Origin: an uncultured Collinsella sp.
Lineage (GTDB): Bacteria > Actinomycetota > Coriobacteriia > Coriobacteriales > Coriobacteriaceae
Length of the DNA stretch: 64,000 bases
Direction: 5' to 3'
Assembly (NCBI GenBank): GCA_900541785.1
Contig: UQKY01000003.1
Coordinates: forward strand, 37,614 to 101,613
The notes beneath the pieces were generated by a model. That model made no database searches. It was not told the DNA's origin and saw only the letters and a program-made list of their open reading frames with translations. Position numbers and translations under genes: made by a program. This document shows positions 15,786-23,976 of this stretch, in pieces. Every line of letters starts with the position of its first letter. Position 1 is the first letter of the stretch.

Positions 15786-16556
15786 TTACTGGAGAGTTGC
15801 GTCGATTGCCTTGACCAGGGCGCTGCGCATGCCAGCGTCCTCGAGCGCAACGACGCCCTTGATGGTGGCACCACCGGGCGAGCATACGGCATCCTTCATC
15901 GCCGCAGGATGCTGGCCAGTTGCAAGCTGCAGCTTTGCCGTACCTAGCACCATCTGGCTCACAATGCGATAGGCATCGGCACGCGGGATACCGTGCTTGA
16001 CCGCCGCATCGCCCAGGGCCTCGATTGCCATGGCGACAAATGCCGGAGCGCAACCACCCACCGTGCCGCCCACAAACAGCAGGCTCGTATCGAGCTCGAC
16101 CACCGCACCGAGTTTGCCAAGCAGATCAAGCACCACGGCGCTCTGCTCATCACTAAGCGTGGAAGCCTTCTCGCAAGCGATGACGCCCTCGCCCACCGAA
16201 ACCGGTGTGTTGGGCACCGTCGAGATATGCGCGACGCCCGGCAGGACCTGCTCCCACTTGGCACTGTCCCAGGTCCAGGCAACCGACAGAACGACCTTTT
16301 TGGCAAGAGCATCCTTGAGCGGGGCGAATACCTTCTCGATCATGTACGGTTTGACCGCAGCGACCACGATATCGGATGCGGCGACAACCTCGGCGGCATC
16401 GTGGCAGGCGACCATGCCGCGCGCCTCGCAGCGCTCAACCAGTGCGTCGTAGCGACCCGCGCAGGCGCACATGTCGCTCGCAGCTACACCGGCAGCGATC
16501 CAGCCATCGGCCATAGCGCTCGCCATATTGCCAAAACCGACAAATCCAATCTTCAT
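15786..16556 (-). CDS. proC: Pyrroline-5-carboxylate reductase
   Basis: NAD(P)H-dependent last step of proline synthesis, reducing 1-pyrroline-5-carboxylate. The N-terminal Rossmann fold starts MKIGFVGFGNMASAM (GxGxMA dinucleotide loop, residues 7-13), PNTPVSVGEG matches the conserved P-N-T-P loop, and the C-terminal dimer domain has the signature VCSPGGATIKGVVALEDAG. Length 256 is slightly short of the usual 265-275. It is preceded by GAGAGGA and appears to be monocistronic; genes proA and proB are not in the window. Confidence 0.95.
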   Translation of the reverse strand: MKIGFVGFGNMASAMADGWIAAGVAASDMCACAGRYDALVERCEARGMVACHDAAEVVAASDIVVAAVKPYMIEKVFAPLKDALAKKVVLSVAWTWDSAKWEQVLPGVAHISTVPNTPVSVGEGVIACEKASTLSDEQSAVVLDLLGKLGAVVELDTSLLFVGGTVGGCAPAFVAMAIEALGDAAVKHGIPRADAYRIVSQMVLGTAKLQLATGQHPAAMKDAVCSPGGATIKGVVALEDAGMRSALVKAIDATLQ

Positions 16557-16629
16557 ATCTCATAGTCCTCTCAGACACGCTCTTCAAAACGAAAGCTATT
16601 GTCCCACGCCATTGTTTCGTATTGCCGAC

Positions 16630-17100
16630 CTATTTGTGATACGGCTCGCCACGGCTGATCTTGCAGGCGCGGTAGATTTGCTCCAGCAGCACCACGCGCG
16701 CCAAGTTATGCGGCAAGGTAATGCGTCCAAAGCTGAGCATCTCGTCGGCGCGGGCGCGCACCTCATCGCTCACGCCGTCCGAACCGCCAATCACAAAGGC
16801 GATGTCGCTGCTGCCTCGCAGCATAAGATCGTCGAGCCTCGCCGAGAGCTCCTCACTCGAACGCTCCTTGCCCTCGATAGCCAGCAGGATCACATGCGCT
16901 CGAGACGGCAATGCAGCAAGAATTGCCGCCCCCTCCTTGTCGCGCGCGGCATCCACGCCGCCCGCCTTAGCCGGGTCGATATCGGCCACCTCGCGGATAT
17001 CCACCTTGGCATAGGCGCCTAGGCGCTTGGTGTACTCAGCGCACGCGTCCTTCCAAAAGCGCCCCTTGAGCTTACCGACGCAAACGACGGTGTATTTCAC
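16630..17100 (-). CDS. rlmH: 23S rRNA (pseudouridine-1915 N3)-methyltransferase RlmH
   Basis: SPOUT-class methyltransferase that modifies helix 69 of 23S rRNA, usually on the assembled 70S ribosome. The 156-residue length is standard; LLAIEGKERSSEEL and FVIGGSDGVSDEV form the knotted SAM-binding core, and the C-terminal LARVVLLEQIYRACKISRGEPYHK is the family hallmark. GTG start at 17098-17100 with AAGGAG that overlaps the last codons of the SPFH gene, so the two genes are probably co-translated. Confidence 0.96.
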   Translation of the reverse strand: MKYTVVCVGKLKGRFWKDACAEYTKRLGAYAKVDIREVADIDPAKAGGVDAARDKEGAAILAALPSRAHVILLAIEGKERSSEELSARLDDLMLRGSSDIAFVIGGSDGVSDEVRARADEMLSFGRITLPHNLARVVLLEQIYRACKISRGEPYHK

Positions 17101-17106
17101 GCGCGT

Positions 17107-18045
17107 CTACTCCTTCGAATCGTTTTGAACTTTGCCGGCGGTCAGCATCTGCTCGAACATAGAGGCCGACTGCGAGAAGTCGCTCGGCAGCACGACCGTC
17201 GAGGTTTTACCCGTGCGAGCAAACTCCGTCATCATCTCGGACCACTGCGTAAACATGAACAGTTGGTTGGCCTCGTCATTGCCGACACCCGTCTCCTGGA
17301 TGATCTCGAGCGAATCTTTGATACCCAGTGCGATGGCCTTGCGCTGGTTGGCGATGCCCTCGCCCGCCTTTTCCATAGCCTCGGCCTCGGCGGTCGCCTC
17401 GGTGACGCGCTTGATGCGGTCGGCCTCGGCGAGCTCCTGTGCCGCAGCGCGCTTGCGCTGGGCGGCGTTGATGTCGTTCATGGAGTTCTCGACCTCGGTC
17501 GGCAGTGCGATTTTGGTGATGAGCGTCGACACGAGGGTGAAGCCGTAGGCGGCCATCTGCTCGGAAACGGTAGCGTTGACATCCTTGGCGATGTCATCCT
17601 TCTTGGCAAAGACCTCGTCGAGTGTGTAGACGGGAATCGAAGAGCGCAGGGCGTCGGTGATGAAGTCACGCATCTGGTCGACGGGCTCCTGCAGCATGTA
17701 GTAGCTCTTGTAGATACCCGAATCTGCCGGGCCGGCGCCCATGTCATAGCTCACGTGGTACTGAGCAGAGACCTCAAGGCCGATGGTCACGTTGTCCTGG
17801 GTCTTAACGTCGATGCCAAAACCGTTTTTCATGGTGCGCAGACTCACCGTGGCGGCTTTGCGGTCAATCACGGGCACCTTCATGTGGAAGCCCGCGTTGA
17901 CGATGCGGTTAAACTTGCCCAGACGCTCGATGATCACGGCATGCTGCTGTTCAACGACATAGCAGGCGTTGGGAAGCAGTAACAACAAAATGATGATGGG
18001 AATCAAAAGGCTGGTAAGGGCGGCGATGATACCGGACAACAGCAT
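17107..18045 (-). CDS. SPFH/Band 7 membrane protein (stomatin/QmcA-like)
   Basis: Membrane-anchored scaffold of 312 residues with an N-terminal hydrophobic helix (about 5-28), then the SPFH domain, with VVEQQHAVIIERLGKF typical of the stomatin/QmcA branch, and a helical, Ala- and Glu-rich segment around 190-250 that drives oligomerisation. Such proteins form functional microdomains and can chaperone membrane proteases. ATG 18043-18045 follows GAGGAG; GTG at 18066 is a weaker alternative. No NfeD-family partner gene is adjacent; rlmH follows instead. Confidence 0.88.
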   Translation of the reverse strand: MLLSGIIAALTSLLIPIIILLLLLPNACYVVEQQHAVIIERLGKFNRIVNAGFHMKVPVIDRKAATVSLRTMKNGFGIDVKTQDNVTIGLEVSAQYHVSYDMGAGPADSGIYKSYYMLQEPVDQMRDFITDALRSSIPVYTLDEVFAKKDDIAKDVNATVSEQMAAYGFTLVSTLITKIALPTEVENSMNDINAAQRKRAAAQELAEADRIKRVTEATAEAEAMEKAGEGIANQRKAIALGIKDSLEIIQETGVGNDEANQLFMFTQWSEMMTEFARTGKTSTVVLPSDFSQSASMFEQMLTAGKVQNDSKE

Positions 18046-18116
18046 GGTCTCTCCTCTGATAGGCACACGTTGGCACTAGGATACCCGCACGAAGCAGCAA
18101 CGTGACATCAACAAGA

Positions 18117-18179
18117 GGCCCATAACAAAAAGCTCCCATTGCTGGGAGCTCTTTCAATCAATGGTGCGGGCGAAAGGAC
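18117..18179. repeat. Upstream copy of a 63-base direct repeat: terminator plus 3' end of tRNA-Leu
   Basis: GGCCCATAAC, then the AGCTCCCA / TGGGAGCT hairpin, then TGGTGCGGGCGAAAGGAC, which is the last 18 bases of tRNA-Leu read from the other strand. The second copy at 18305-18368 leads into the intact tRNA. The two differ by one A and a few bases near the tRNA. A duplicated tRNA 3' end looks like an att-site scar. Confidence 0.7.
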
Positions 18180-18304
18180 GTCCGCGTATCCGCTTCGCGG
18201 ATCCGCACCGGCTTCGGCCGCCTGCCGGCGTCCTCGCCAGCTCGCTAAAAACGCTCCGCGTTTTCTTTACGCTCGCTCCTTCACAGGTTCAAGTCCCTGT
18301 GATG
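18180..18304. repeat. GC-rich palindromic insert with an inverted tRNA-Leu T-arm fragment
   Basis: The 125 bases between the two direct repeats. They contain ATCCGC-TTC-GCGGAT, CGGCTTCGGCCG and similar hairpins, then ACGCTCGCTCCTTCACAGGTTCAAGTCCCTGTG. AGGTTCAAGTCC matches the T-arm of the adjacent tRNA-Leu (loop TTCAAGT), on the opposite strand. The preceding ACGCTCGC-CCT is shared with the fragment near tRNA-Arg. There is no coding content. Confidence 0.6.
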
Positions 18305-18350
18305 GGCCCATAACAAAAAAGCTCCCATTGCTGGGAGCTCTTTCATTTAA
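18305..18350 (-). terminator. Terminator of tRNA-Leu(CAG) within the downstream repeat copy
   Basis: Minus strand stem AGCTCCCA / TGGGAGCT with GCAA loop and six T residues. An almost identical hairpin is found at about 18126-18155. Confidence 0.8.
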
Positions 18351-18437
18351 TGGTGCGGGCGAAAGGACTTGAACCTTCATGGGGTTGCCCCCATACGGAC
18401 CTGAACCGTACGCGTCTGCCAATTCCGCCACGCCCGC
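18351..18437 (-). tRNA. tRNA-Leu (anticodon CAG)
   Basis: Eighty-seven bases including encoded CCA. Acceptor GCGGGCG/CGCCCGC, D-arm GGCGGAATTGGCAGACGC, anticodon loop TTCAGGT on TACGG/CCGTA giving CAG, class II variable arm TGGGGGCAACCCCA, T-arm GAAGGTTCAAGTCCTTT. Decodes CUG. Confidence 0.97.
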
Positions 18438-18448
18438 GTGCAGGAATT

Positions 18449-18477
18449 AGAATAACGGAGCGCCACCACGAACGCAA
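18449..18477 (-). promoter_or_regulatory. Promoter of tRNA-Leu
   Basis: Minus strand TTGCGT (18472-18477), 17-base spacer, TATTCT (18449-18454), 11 bases before the tRNA. Confidence 0.7.
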
Positions 18478-18480
18478 GAA

Positions 18481-19398
18481 CTATTTTTGAAAAAGTTTGC
18501 AGGCATTCTCCCAAGCGGCTTGCACGATTGTTTCGGCGTCCTCACCCGTGCGATCAACACGGTCGTTGACCAGCGTGTTTGCCGTAATGGAGATCATTGC
18601 GGGCTCGCATTCAAGACCGCGGATGGGCTCCGGAGCCATATACGGGCAATCCGTCTCGAACAAAATTCGATCGAGTGGAGTTGCCGCAAATGCCTCGCGC
18701 ACATCGTCGTTGCGCTTAAAGGTGGCCGCACCGCCATAGGCGATATAGCAGCCCAAATCCACAAAGCGCTCCATCGTGGCGCGGTCCTCGCCAAAACAGT
18801 GCAGCACACAACCAGCCTGGGGCACACCCACCTCGCGCAGTACGTTGTACGCATCAACGTGCGAGGTGCGCTCCCCATCCGAGTCCTCGTGACGCAGGTG
18901 CAGCTCCACCGGCACATTGCGGCGCACGGCAAGCTCGAGCTGGCGCGCCATGCAATCAATCTGCACGTTATGGGGTGCCGGCGCGATATCGTCGTCATAG
19001 TCCATGTGGTAGTCCAGGCCGATTTCGCCAATACCGGCGCATAAGGGGTCATCAAGTGCCGCAACGACCTGTGCATGAACGTCGTCGGTATAGTCCGGCG
19101 CGCCATACGGATGCACGCCGGCAAGATACTTGATCTGCGGGATATCCTGCATCGGAAGAATCTCGCGCACCAGCCAGTCGCTATAGTCCGCCACGCTGCG
19201 CTTGTCAGCAATGGGGTCGAACATCGTCACCAACAGGTCGACGCCCGCGGCTTTGGCGCGCACGAGCGTCTCGGGCACATCCTTGCCCCAAAACGAAAGC
19301 AGATGTGCATGCGTGTCGGCAAGCGGCGCCAAGGGCACGGGACAAGCAACCGTCTTCTTTTTCTTGGTAAACGTCACGCGTTCGGCATTAGGCGTCAT
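18481..19398 (-). CDS. tatD: TatD-family metal-dependent hydrolase
   Basis: Metal-dependent hydrolase with TIM-barrel fold, linked to DNase activity in the family. Metal ligands are visible in LADTHAHLLSF (about residues 27-36), GEIGLDYH, VELHLRHED, LHCFGE and FETDCPYMAPEP. At 305 residues it is longer than the typical 260, with an N-terminal extension rich in Lys and insertions. It overlaps the end of the upstream rsmA gene by 11 bases, so rsmA-tatD are co-transcribed, an order the reverse of the common metG-tatD-rsmA arrangement but with the same partners. Confidence 0.92.
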   Translation of the reverse strand: MTPNAERVTFTKKKKTVACPVPLAPLADTHAHLLSFWGKDVPETLVRAKAAGVDLLVTMFDPIADKRSVADYSDWLVREILPMQDIPQIKYLAGVHPYGAPDYTDDVHAQVVAALDDPLCAGIGEIGLDYHMDYDDDIAPAPHNVQIDCMARQLELAVRRNVPVELHLRHEDSDGERTSHVDAYNVLREVGVPQAGCVLHCFGEDRATMERFVDLGCYIAYGGAATFKRNDDVREAFAATPLDRILFETDCPYMAPEPIRGLECEPAMISITANTLVNDRVDRTGEDAETIVQAAWENACKLFQK

Positions 19399-20248
19399 GG
19401 ATTAGCTCCCGGGCCAGACGGACAAAGTCGGCAACATCGAGCGTCTCGGCGCGCGTGGTGGGTGCGATACCGCAAACCTCAAAAGCGGCATCGAGCACGT
19501 CCTTGGCAAAACCGTTGGCACTCATGGAATTGCGGATGGTCTTGCGACGCTGAGCAAATGCAGCATCAATCACGCGGGCCACAAATTCGCGATCGAGTCC
19601 TTCGGGCACCACGCCGTCAACACGGTCGATACGCACGACGGCCGAGTCCACGTGCGGCGCCGGCATAAAGCAACGCGGCGGCACCTCAAAGCGACCCGTC
19701 ACCTGCGCGTACAGGCCGAGCTTTGCCGTATAGCCGCCATAGGTCTTGTTGCCCGGCGCTGCGGCAATGCGATCGGCAACCTCCTTTTGCACCATGACGA
19801 CGGCACGCTTGAGCGCCGGCATCGTCTGGAAAAATTGCAAAATGATCGTCGCCGCCACGTTATAGGGCAGGTTCGCGACAAATACCGTGGGCTCGCCGCC
19901 GGCAGCCTGCTCAATCTGCTCCGGGCCCACCTTAAGCGCGTCGCCCATGATAAAGTGGAAGTTGGCGTAGTCGGCGGCGTGAGCATCGAGCACCGGCTCG
20001 AGCTCGGGATCTGCCTCAATCGACGTGACGCACGCCGCTTCCTGCAGCAACGCAAGTGTCAACGTACCGCAACCCGGACCCACCTCGAGTACGCGCTCGT
20101 CACCTGCAAGCTCGGAAAGCTCGCAGATACGCTCGATCACATGATTGTCGATTAGAAAGTTCTGGCCCAGGCGATGCTTAGTCGCAAGGCCAAACTCCTC
20201 TAGCAGCTCCCTGGTGGCCGTGGGGTTTGCCAAAGGCGAAGTTGTCAT
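19388..20248 (-). CDS. rsmA: 16S rRNA (adenine-1518/1519 N6)-dimethyltransferase
   Basis: KsgA/RsmA dimethylates two adjacent adenines in helix 45 of 16S rRNA late in 30S assembly. The start HRLGQNFLIDNHVIERI is the family hallmark, VLEVGPGCGTLTLALL is SAM motif I, and VANLPYNVAATIIL is the NLPY catalytic motif IV. Length 286 is standard. GGAGG precedes ATG 20246-20248. Loss of this enzyme gives kasugamycin resistance in other bacteria. It lies between metG and tatD in the common translation-related cluster. Confidence 0.97.
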   Translation of the reverse strand: MTTSPLANPTATRELLEEFGLATKHRLGQNFLIDNHVIERICELSELAGDERVLEVGPGCGTLTLALLQEAACVTSIEADPELEPVLDAHAADYANFHFIMGDALKVGPEQIEQAAGGEPTVFVANLPYNVAATIILQFFQTMPALKRAVVMVQKEVADRIAAAPGNKTYGGYTAKLGLYAQVTGRFEVPPRCFMPAPHVDSAVVRIDRVDGVVPEGLDREFVARVIDAAFAQRRKTIRNSMSANGFAKDVLDAAFEVCGIAPTTRAETLDVADFVRLARELIHDA

Positions 20249-20281
20249 GGTTGCCTCCTTAGCATGATGGCGGCGTCTTGA

Positions 20282-20318
20282 AACAAAAGGGCATGGACCG
20301 TGGCGGCCATGCCCTTAC
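20282..20318 (-). terminator. Terminator of metG
   Basis: Minus strand stem AAGGGCATGG / CCATGCCCTT with a T-rich tail (TTGTTTC), between metG and rsmA; it may be partial, given the conserved gene order. Confidence 0.65.
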
Positions 20319-20358
20319 AGCTAAACAGCAAATTGCCGATATGGCGCTCGCGCGGTCT

Positions 20359-21960
20359 CTACGCCAGACGCGGGAACAGCGGATCGCCCTTCTCGACGGG
20401 CTGACCACCAGCAAGCAGGCCCCAAGCGCAAATGCCCTTGAGGTCGTCGCTCGCGGCCTCGTCCTCGCAGGACAGGCGGCGCAGAGCCTCGGCAGAAGTC
20501 TGGGGCATGAGCGGCATCAGCAGGTGAGCGGCAATGCGGATGGCCTCGAGCAGGTTGTAGATCACAAACGCCAGCTCGTCAGCCTTGGCCTCGTCCTTGG
20601 CAAGTGCCCAAGGCTCGGAGTCCTCGATGTAGTGGTTGGCGGCGTGGATGAGCTCCATGACCTCGTCCTTGGCTCCACCGTAATCGAGCACGTCCATCTT
20701 GGCCATGTAGCGCTCGACCAAACCGTCGGCAATCTTTGCCAGCGGGTTATCGAACGCATCGAACGATGCGGGCTTGGCGGGCGCGCAACCGTCAAAATAC
20801 TTGCCGCTCATGTTGAGCGAACGCGAGATGAGGTTGCCCCAGCTGTTGGCCAGGTCGGCGTTGTAGACCTGCTCCATGCGGTCGAAGCTGATGGCACCGT
20901 CAGTGCCAGGGACGACGTCGGTCATAAAGTAGTAGCGATAGCCCTCGACGCCCAGCATGTCGATAACGTCCTGCGGAGCGATGGCGTTGCCGCGGCTCTT
21001 GGACATCTTCTCGGCCTTGCCGGTCTCGGCATTGCGCACGGTCAGGAAGCCGTGGGCAAAGACGTGCTCGGGCAGGGCCTCGCCGATGGCCATGAGCATG
21101 GCGGGCCAAATGACGCAGTGGAAGCGGATGATGTCCTTACCCACGATGTGGAACTGCGCGGGCCAGCGATAGGCCAGCTCGGCACGCGCCTCGTCGGTGT
21201 CGACACCGTAGCCGACGGCCGTCATATAGTTGAGCAGCGCATCGAACCACACGTAGGTCACGTGGCCCTCGTCAAACGGGACCTGAATGCCCCAGTCAAA
21301 GCTCGTGCGGCTCACGGAAAGGTCGTTAAGGCCGCCCTCGACAAAGCTGCGCACCTCGTTCATGCGGAACGCAGGCTCGACAAAGTCGGGGTGCTCGTCG
21401 TAAAGCTTGAGCAGCTTGTCCTGGAAGGCGGAAAGCTTAAAGAAGTAGGACTCCTCCTGCACGCGCTCAAGCGGACGGTGGCAGTCGGGGCACAGGTGCT
21501 GGCCGACGCTACCGTACTCCTCGTCGCCCTTCTGGACCTGCGTATCGGTGAAGTAGGTCTCGTCAGGCACGCAATACCAGCCGTCGTAGCTGCCCTTATA
21601 CAGGTAACCGGACTCCTTCATGCGCTCCCACAGGTACTGCACGGCATGATGCTGGCGCGGCTCGGTGGTGCGGATGAAGTCATCGTTGGAAATCTCGAGC
21701 TTGCTCCAAAGCTCCTTGAAGTGCGGAGCCTGGCTGTCGGTCCACTCCTGCGGCGTCATGCCATGCTTGGCTGCGGCCTCGGCGACCTTCTCGCCGTGCT
21801 CGTCCATGCCGGTCAGGAACTTAACGTTGTAGCCAGCGGAGCGGCGATAGCGAGCCTGAACGTCGGCGATGATGGTGGAATAAGCCGTGCCCAGGTGCGG
21901 ATCGGCGTTGACGTAGTAGATGGGCGTCGTGATAAAGAACGAAGGCTTGCTTTGATCCAT
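20359..21960 (-). CDS. metG: Methionyl-tRNA synthetase
   Basis: Class I synthetase charging initiator and elongator tRNA-Met, 533 residues. TPIYYVNADPHLGTAY holds the HIGH-equivalent (HLGT), and AEKMSKSRGNAI holds KMSKS. The connective-peptide zinc knuckle CPDCH is seen around residue 147. It lacks the C-terminal Trbp111 dimerisation domain found in many MetG proteins. GGAGGACA precedes ATG 21958-21960. It lies 69 bases after rsmI in the same direction. Confidence 0.97.
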   Translation of the reverse strand: MDQSKPSFFITTPIYYVNADPHLGTAYSTIIADVQARYRRSAGYNVKFLTGMDEHGEKVAEAAAKHGMTPQEWTDSQAPHFKELWSKLEISNDDFIRTTEPRQHHAVQYLWERMKESGYLYKGSYDGWYCVPDETYFTDTQVQKGDEEYGSVGQHLCPDCHRPLERVQEESYFFKLSAFQDKLLKLYDEHPDFVEPAFRMNEVRSFVEGGLNDLSVSRTSFDWGIQVPFDEGHVTYVWFDALLNYMTAVGYGVDTDEARAELAYRWPAQFHIVGKDIIRFHCVIWPAMLMAIGEALPEHVFAHGFLTVRNAETGKAEKMSKSRGNAIAPQDVIDMLGVEGYRYYFMTDVVPGTDGAISFDRMEQVYNADLANSWGNLISRSLNMSGKYFDGCAPAKPASFDAFDNPLAKIADGLVERYMAKMDVLDYGGAKDEVMELIHAANHYIEDSEPWALAKDEAKADELAFVIYNLLEAIRIAAHLLMPLMPQTSAEALRRLSCEDEAASDDLKGICAWGLLAGGQPVEKGDPLFPRLA

Positions 21961-22029
21961 GGGGTTTGTCCTCCAGAAAAACGTTGCATACAGGGGATGA
22001 TTCTAGCGCAAGGGCTGGATATCCTCCAT

Positions 22030-22908
22030 CTATTGCATATCGAGCACCATGGCATAGACATCGCGCTTGCGGCGCGAATACTTCTGAGACAGGCGCTTGG
22101 CCACCGCAGAGGCGGGCTCCCCCTCCTCGAGCGCGGCGCGGATATCCTCGCGCAGGGCCTCGTCGGGATCCGCTGCCGCGGCGCCAACCGGTACGATGCC
22201 AGCCTCCTCGTCCTCACTCGGCGGCGCGATGACCAGCGCAATCTCGCCCTTTACCTCGCCGCGAGCACGCAGCTCCTCGGCGAGCTGGGCAGCGGGCCCG
22301 CGCAAGACCTCCTCGTGCAGCTTGGTGAGTTCGCGGCAGACGGCAACCTCACGCTGGGGAAAGACCTCCGCCACGGCCTCGAGCGTCGCCACGATGCGAT
22401 GTGGAGACTCGTAGAAGATGAGCGCGCCGGGTACTACGGCAAGGCGCTGCAAACGGCGCACGCGGTCGCCGTGCTTTCGGTCCAAAAAGCCCTCGAAGAA
22501 AAAATGCTCGCAGGGAATGCCGGACGAAACGAGCGCCGTGACGCAAGCAGAGGGCCCGGGAATAACTTCTACGGGCACATCGGCCTCACGCGCTGCCTCG
22601 ACCAGCACCTGGCCGGGGTCGGACACACTCGGCATGCCGGCGTCCGAGGCAAAGGCGAGGGTCTCCCCCGCCAGCAGGCGGTCGACCAGGCCGGCGGCGC
22701 GACTGGCGATCACATTCTCGTCGCAACGGACAAGCGGCTTGGAAATGCCCAGGTGCATCAGCAGCTTTGACGTCACACGCGTGTCTTCGCAGCAAATGGC
22801 ATCGGCGGCGGCAAAGGCCTCGCCAACGCGCGGGGACAGGTCGCCCAGGTTGCCGATGGGCGTGCCGACCACATAGAGTTTGCCCGTATGGGCGCTGTTT
22901 TGCGTCAT
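22030..22908 (-). CDS. rsmI: 16S rRNA (cytidine-1402 2'-O)-methyltransferase RsmI
   Basis: Tetrapyrrole-methylase-fold enzyme that 2'-O-methylates C1402 in the ribosomal P site. LYVVGTPIGNLGDLSPR at the N-terminus, ICCEDTRVTSKLL, LAFASDAGMPSVSDPG and VEVIPGPSACVTAL are the family motifs. Length 292 is standard. It begins six bases after the stop of the GH5-like gene, so it is probably in the same transcript, and is followed by metG. Confidence 0.96.
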   Translation of the reverse strand: MTQNSAHTGKLYVVGTPIGNLGDLSPRVGEAFAAADAICCEDTRVTSKLLMHLGISKPLVRCDENVIASRAAGLVDRLLAGETLAFASDAGMPSVSDPGQVLVEAAREADVPVEVIPGPSACVTALVSSGIPCEHFFFEGFLDRKHGDRVRRLQRLAVVPGALIFYESPHRIVATLEAVAEVFPQREVAVCRELTKLHEEVLRGPAAQLAEELRARGEVKGEIALVIAPPSEDEEAGIVPVGAAAADPDEALREDIRAALEEGEPASAVAKRLSQKYSRRKRDVYAMVLDMQ

Positions 22909-22914
22909 ATCAAC

Positions 22915-23976
22915 CTATTCAATCATGCCGCGCTCGAGCGTACCGAGTGCCGCGCGGGCGTCCCATGCTGCAATACGCTTCTCGGTCTTCCACGTTTGGA
23001 AGAACCAGCCAGCCGCCGGCGCAAACGATGCCAACTGGTTGGCGATGAACACGCGCTCGTAGGCATTGCGGCCCTCGGGCGTAACCGACGAGTTGGCGAA
23101 GATCGCCGCGCCCGACCATTCGCCCACCAAAACGGGGAACCCAGTTGCGACCGCCTCTTTGAGCTCACGCTTGTTGCGCGAAATCGCCGTCGTCAGACCG
23201 CGCGGGCTCGTGATGTCGAGCGCATACTCGTCGCGGTAATGGTACAGGTGAAGGTCCATGTAGACGTTCTTGTACTTGGCACCGCGCATAAAGTGCTTCC
23301 ACTCGCCAGGGTGTCCCGAAGAGGAAAAGACGACGATCTTGTCCTCGGGCATATGCGAACGAACGAGCTCGTACGCGTCACGATAGAAGTTGCGCAGGTA
23401 GTGCGCCGGAATGCCATCCGTCATGGTAAAGAGGCTCTTGCGTACGCTCATCTGCGGCGTATCCAACAGCTCGATGCCCAGCAGGCTCTCGGCCTCACCA
23501 TAGCGATCGGCCAGGCGCTCGAGCACATCGAGCGCAACGTGACGGCCGTTGGTGGACGAATGCCACTCGGCAACAGCCTCCGGAGTGGTGGGCGAATCGT
23601 TGGAATCGCCCTGACCGCCGGGTACAGTCGCCAGATCGAGCAGTACGCGGATGTTGTACTTGTCGGCCCACTCAATAGCACGGTCGATATAATCGACAAC
23701 CGAGATGTAGGAAGCGTCGGACTCCTGCGAGCCAAAGGCATACCACGGCACCGGCAGGCGCACGGCGTTGAGACCGATCTGCGCCATACGGCGAAAATCG
23801 TCCTCACTCACAAACGTCTCGTAATGGCGACGCATGCGCTCGTTATAGGCAGCGGTGCCCATGGCCTCCTGCAGCTCGGCTGCATTGGATGCTCCGGTCG
23901 CTGCATAGAGCGACGGGGTCACCCAGGGCTCGGGAATAAACCAGCCAGAGAGATTAACGCCGAGAATCCTCTCCAT
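22915..23976 (-). CDS. GH5-like glycoside hydrolase homologue with a degenerate active site
   Basis: A 353-residue TIM-barrel protein resembling GH5 exo-glucanases (N-terminus ILGVNLSGWFIPEPW). The nucleophile loop PVLVGEWSGAA (Glu286) and DLHLYHY (about 241-247) are conserved, but the acid/base motif N-E-P is D-T-P at 172-174 (IELLDTP), and the usual DLHGAPG-like loop reads DLATVPG (114-120). The catalytic acid is therefore missing. No signal peptide, so cytosolic. ATG 23974-23976 follows GAAGGGGG; an upstream GTG is less likely. It could be a binding or sensing protein, or use another acid. It precedes rsmI by six bases. Confidence 0.82.
   Translation of the reverse strand: MERILGVNLSGWFIPEPWVTPSLYAATGASNAAELQEAMGTAAYNERMRRHYETFVSEDDFRRMAQIGLNAVRLPVPWYAFGSQESDASYISVVDYIDRAIEWADKYNIRVLLDLATVPGGQGDSNDSPTTPEAVAEWHSSTNGRHVALDVLERLADRYGEAESLLGIELLDTPQMSVRKSLFTMTDGIPAHYLRNFYRDAYELVRSHMPEDKIVVFSSSGHPGEWKHFMRGAKYKNVYMDLHLYHYRDEYALDITSPRGLTTAISRNKRELKEAVATGFPVLVGEWSGAAIFANSSVTPEGRNAYERVFIANQLASFAPAAGWFFQTWKTEKRIAAWDARAALGTLERGMIE

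Noticed and set aside
18288..18310. A second complete tRNA on the plus strand before tRNA-Leu
   Set aside because: Only the T-arm is recognisable; there is no anticodon or acceptor pairing upstream, and the T-stem has an extra C.
20278..22770. 830-codon plus-strand open frame opposite metG and rsmI
   Set aside because: Antisense shadow of two genes with full family motifs; composition is that of complementary GC-rich codons.
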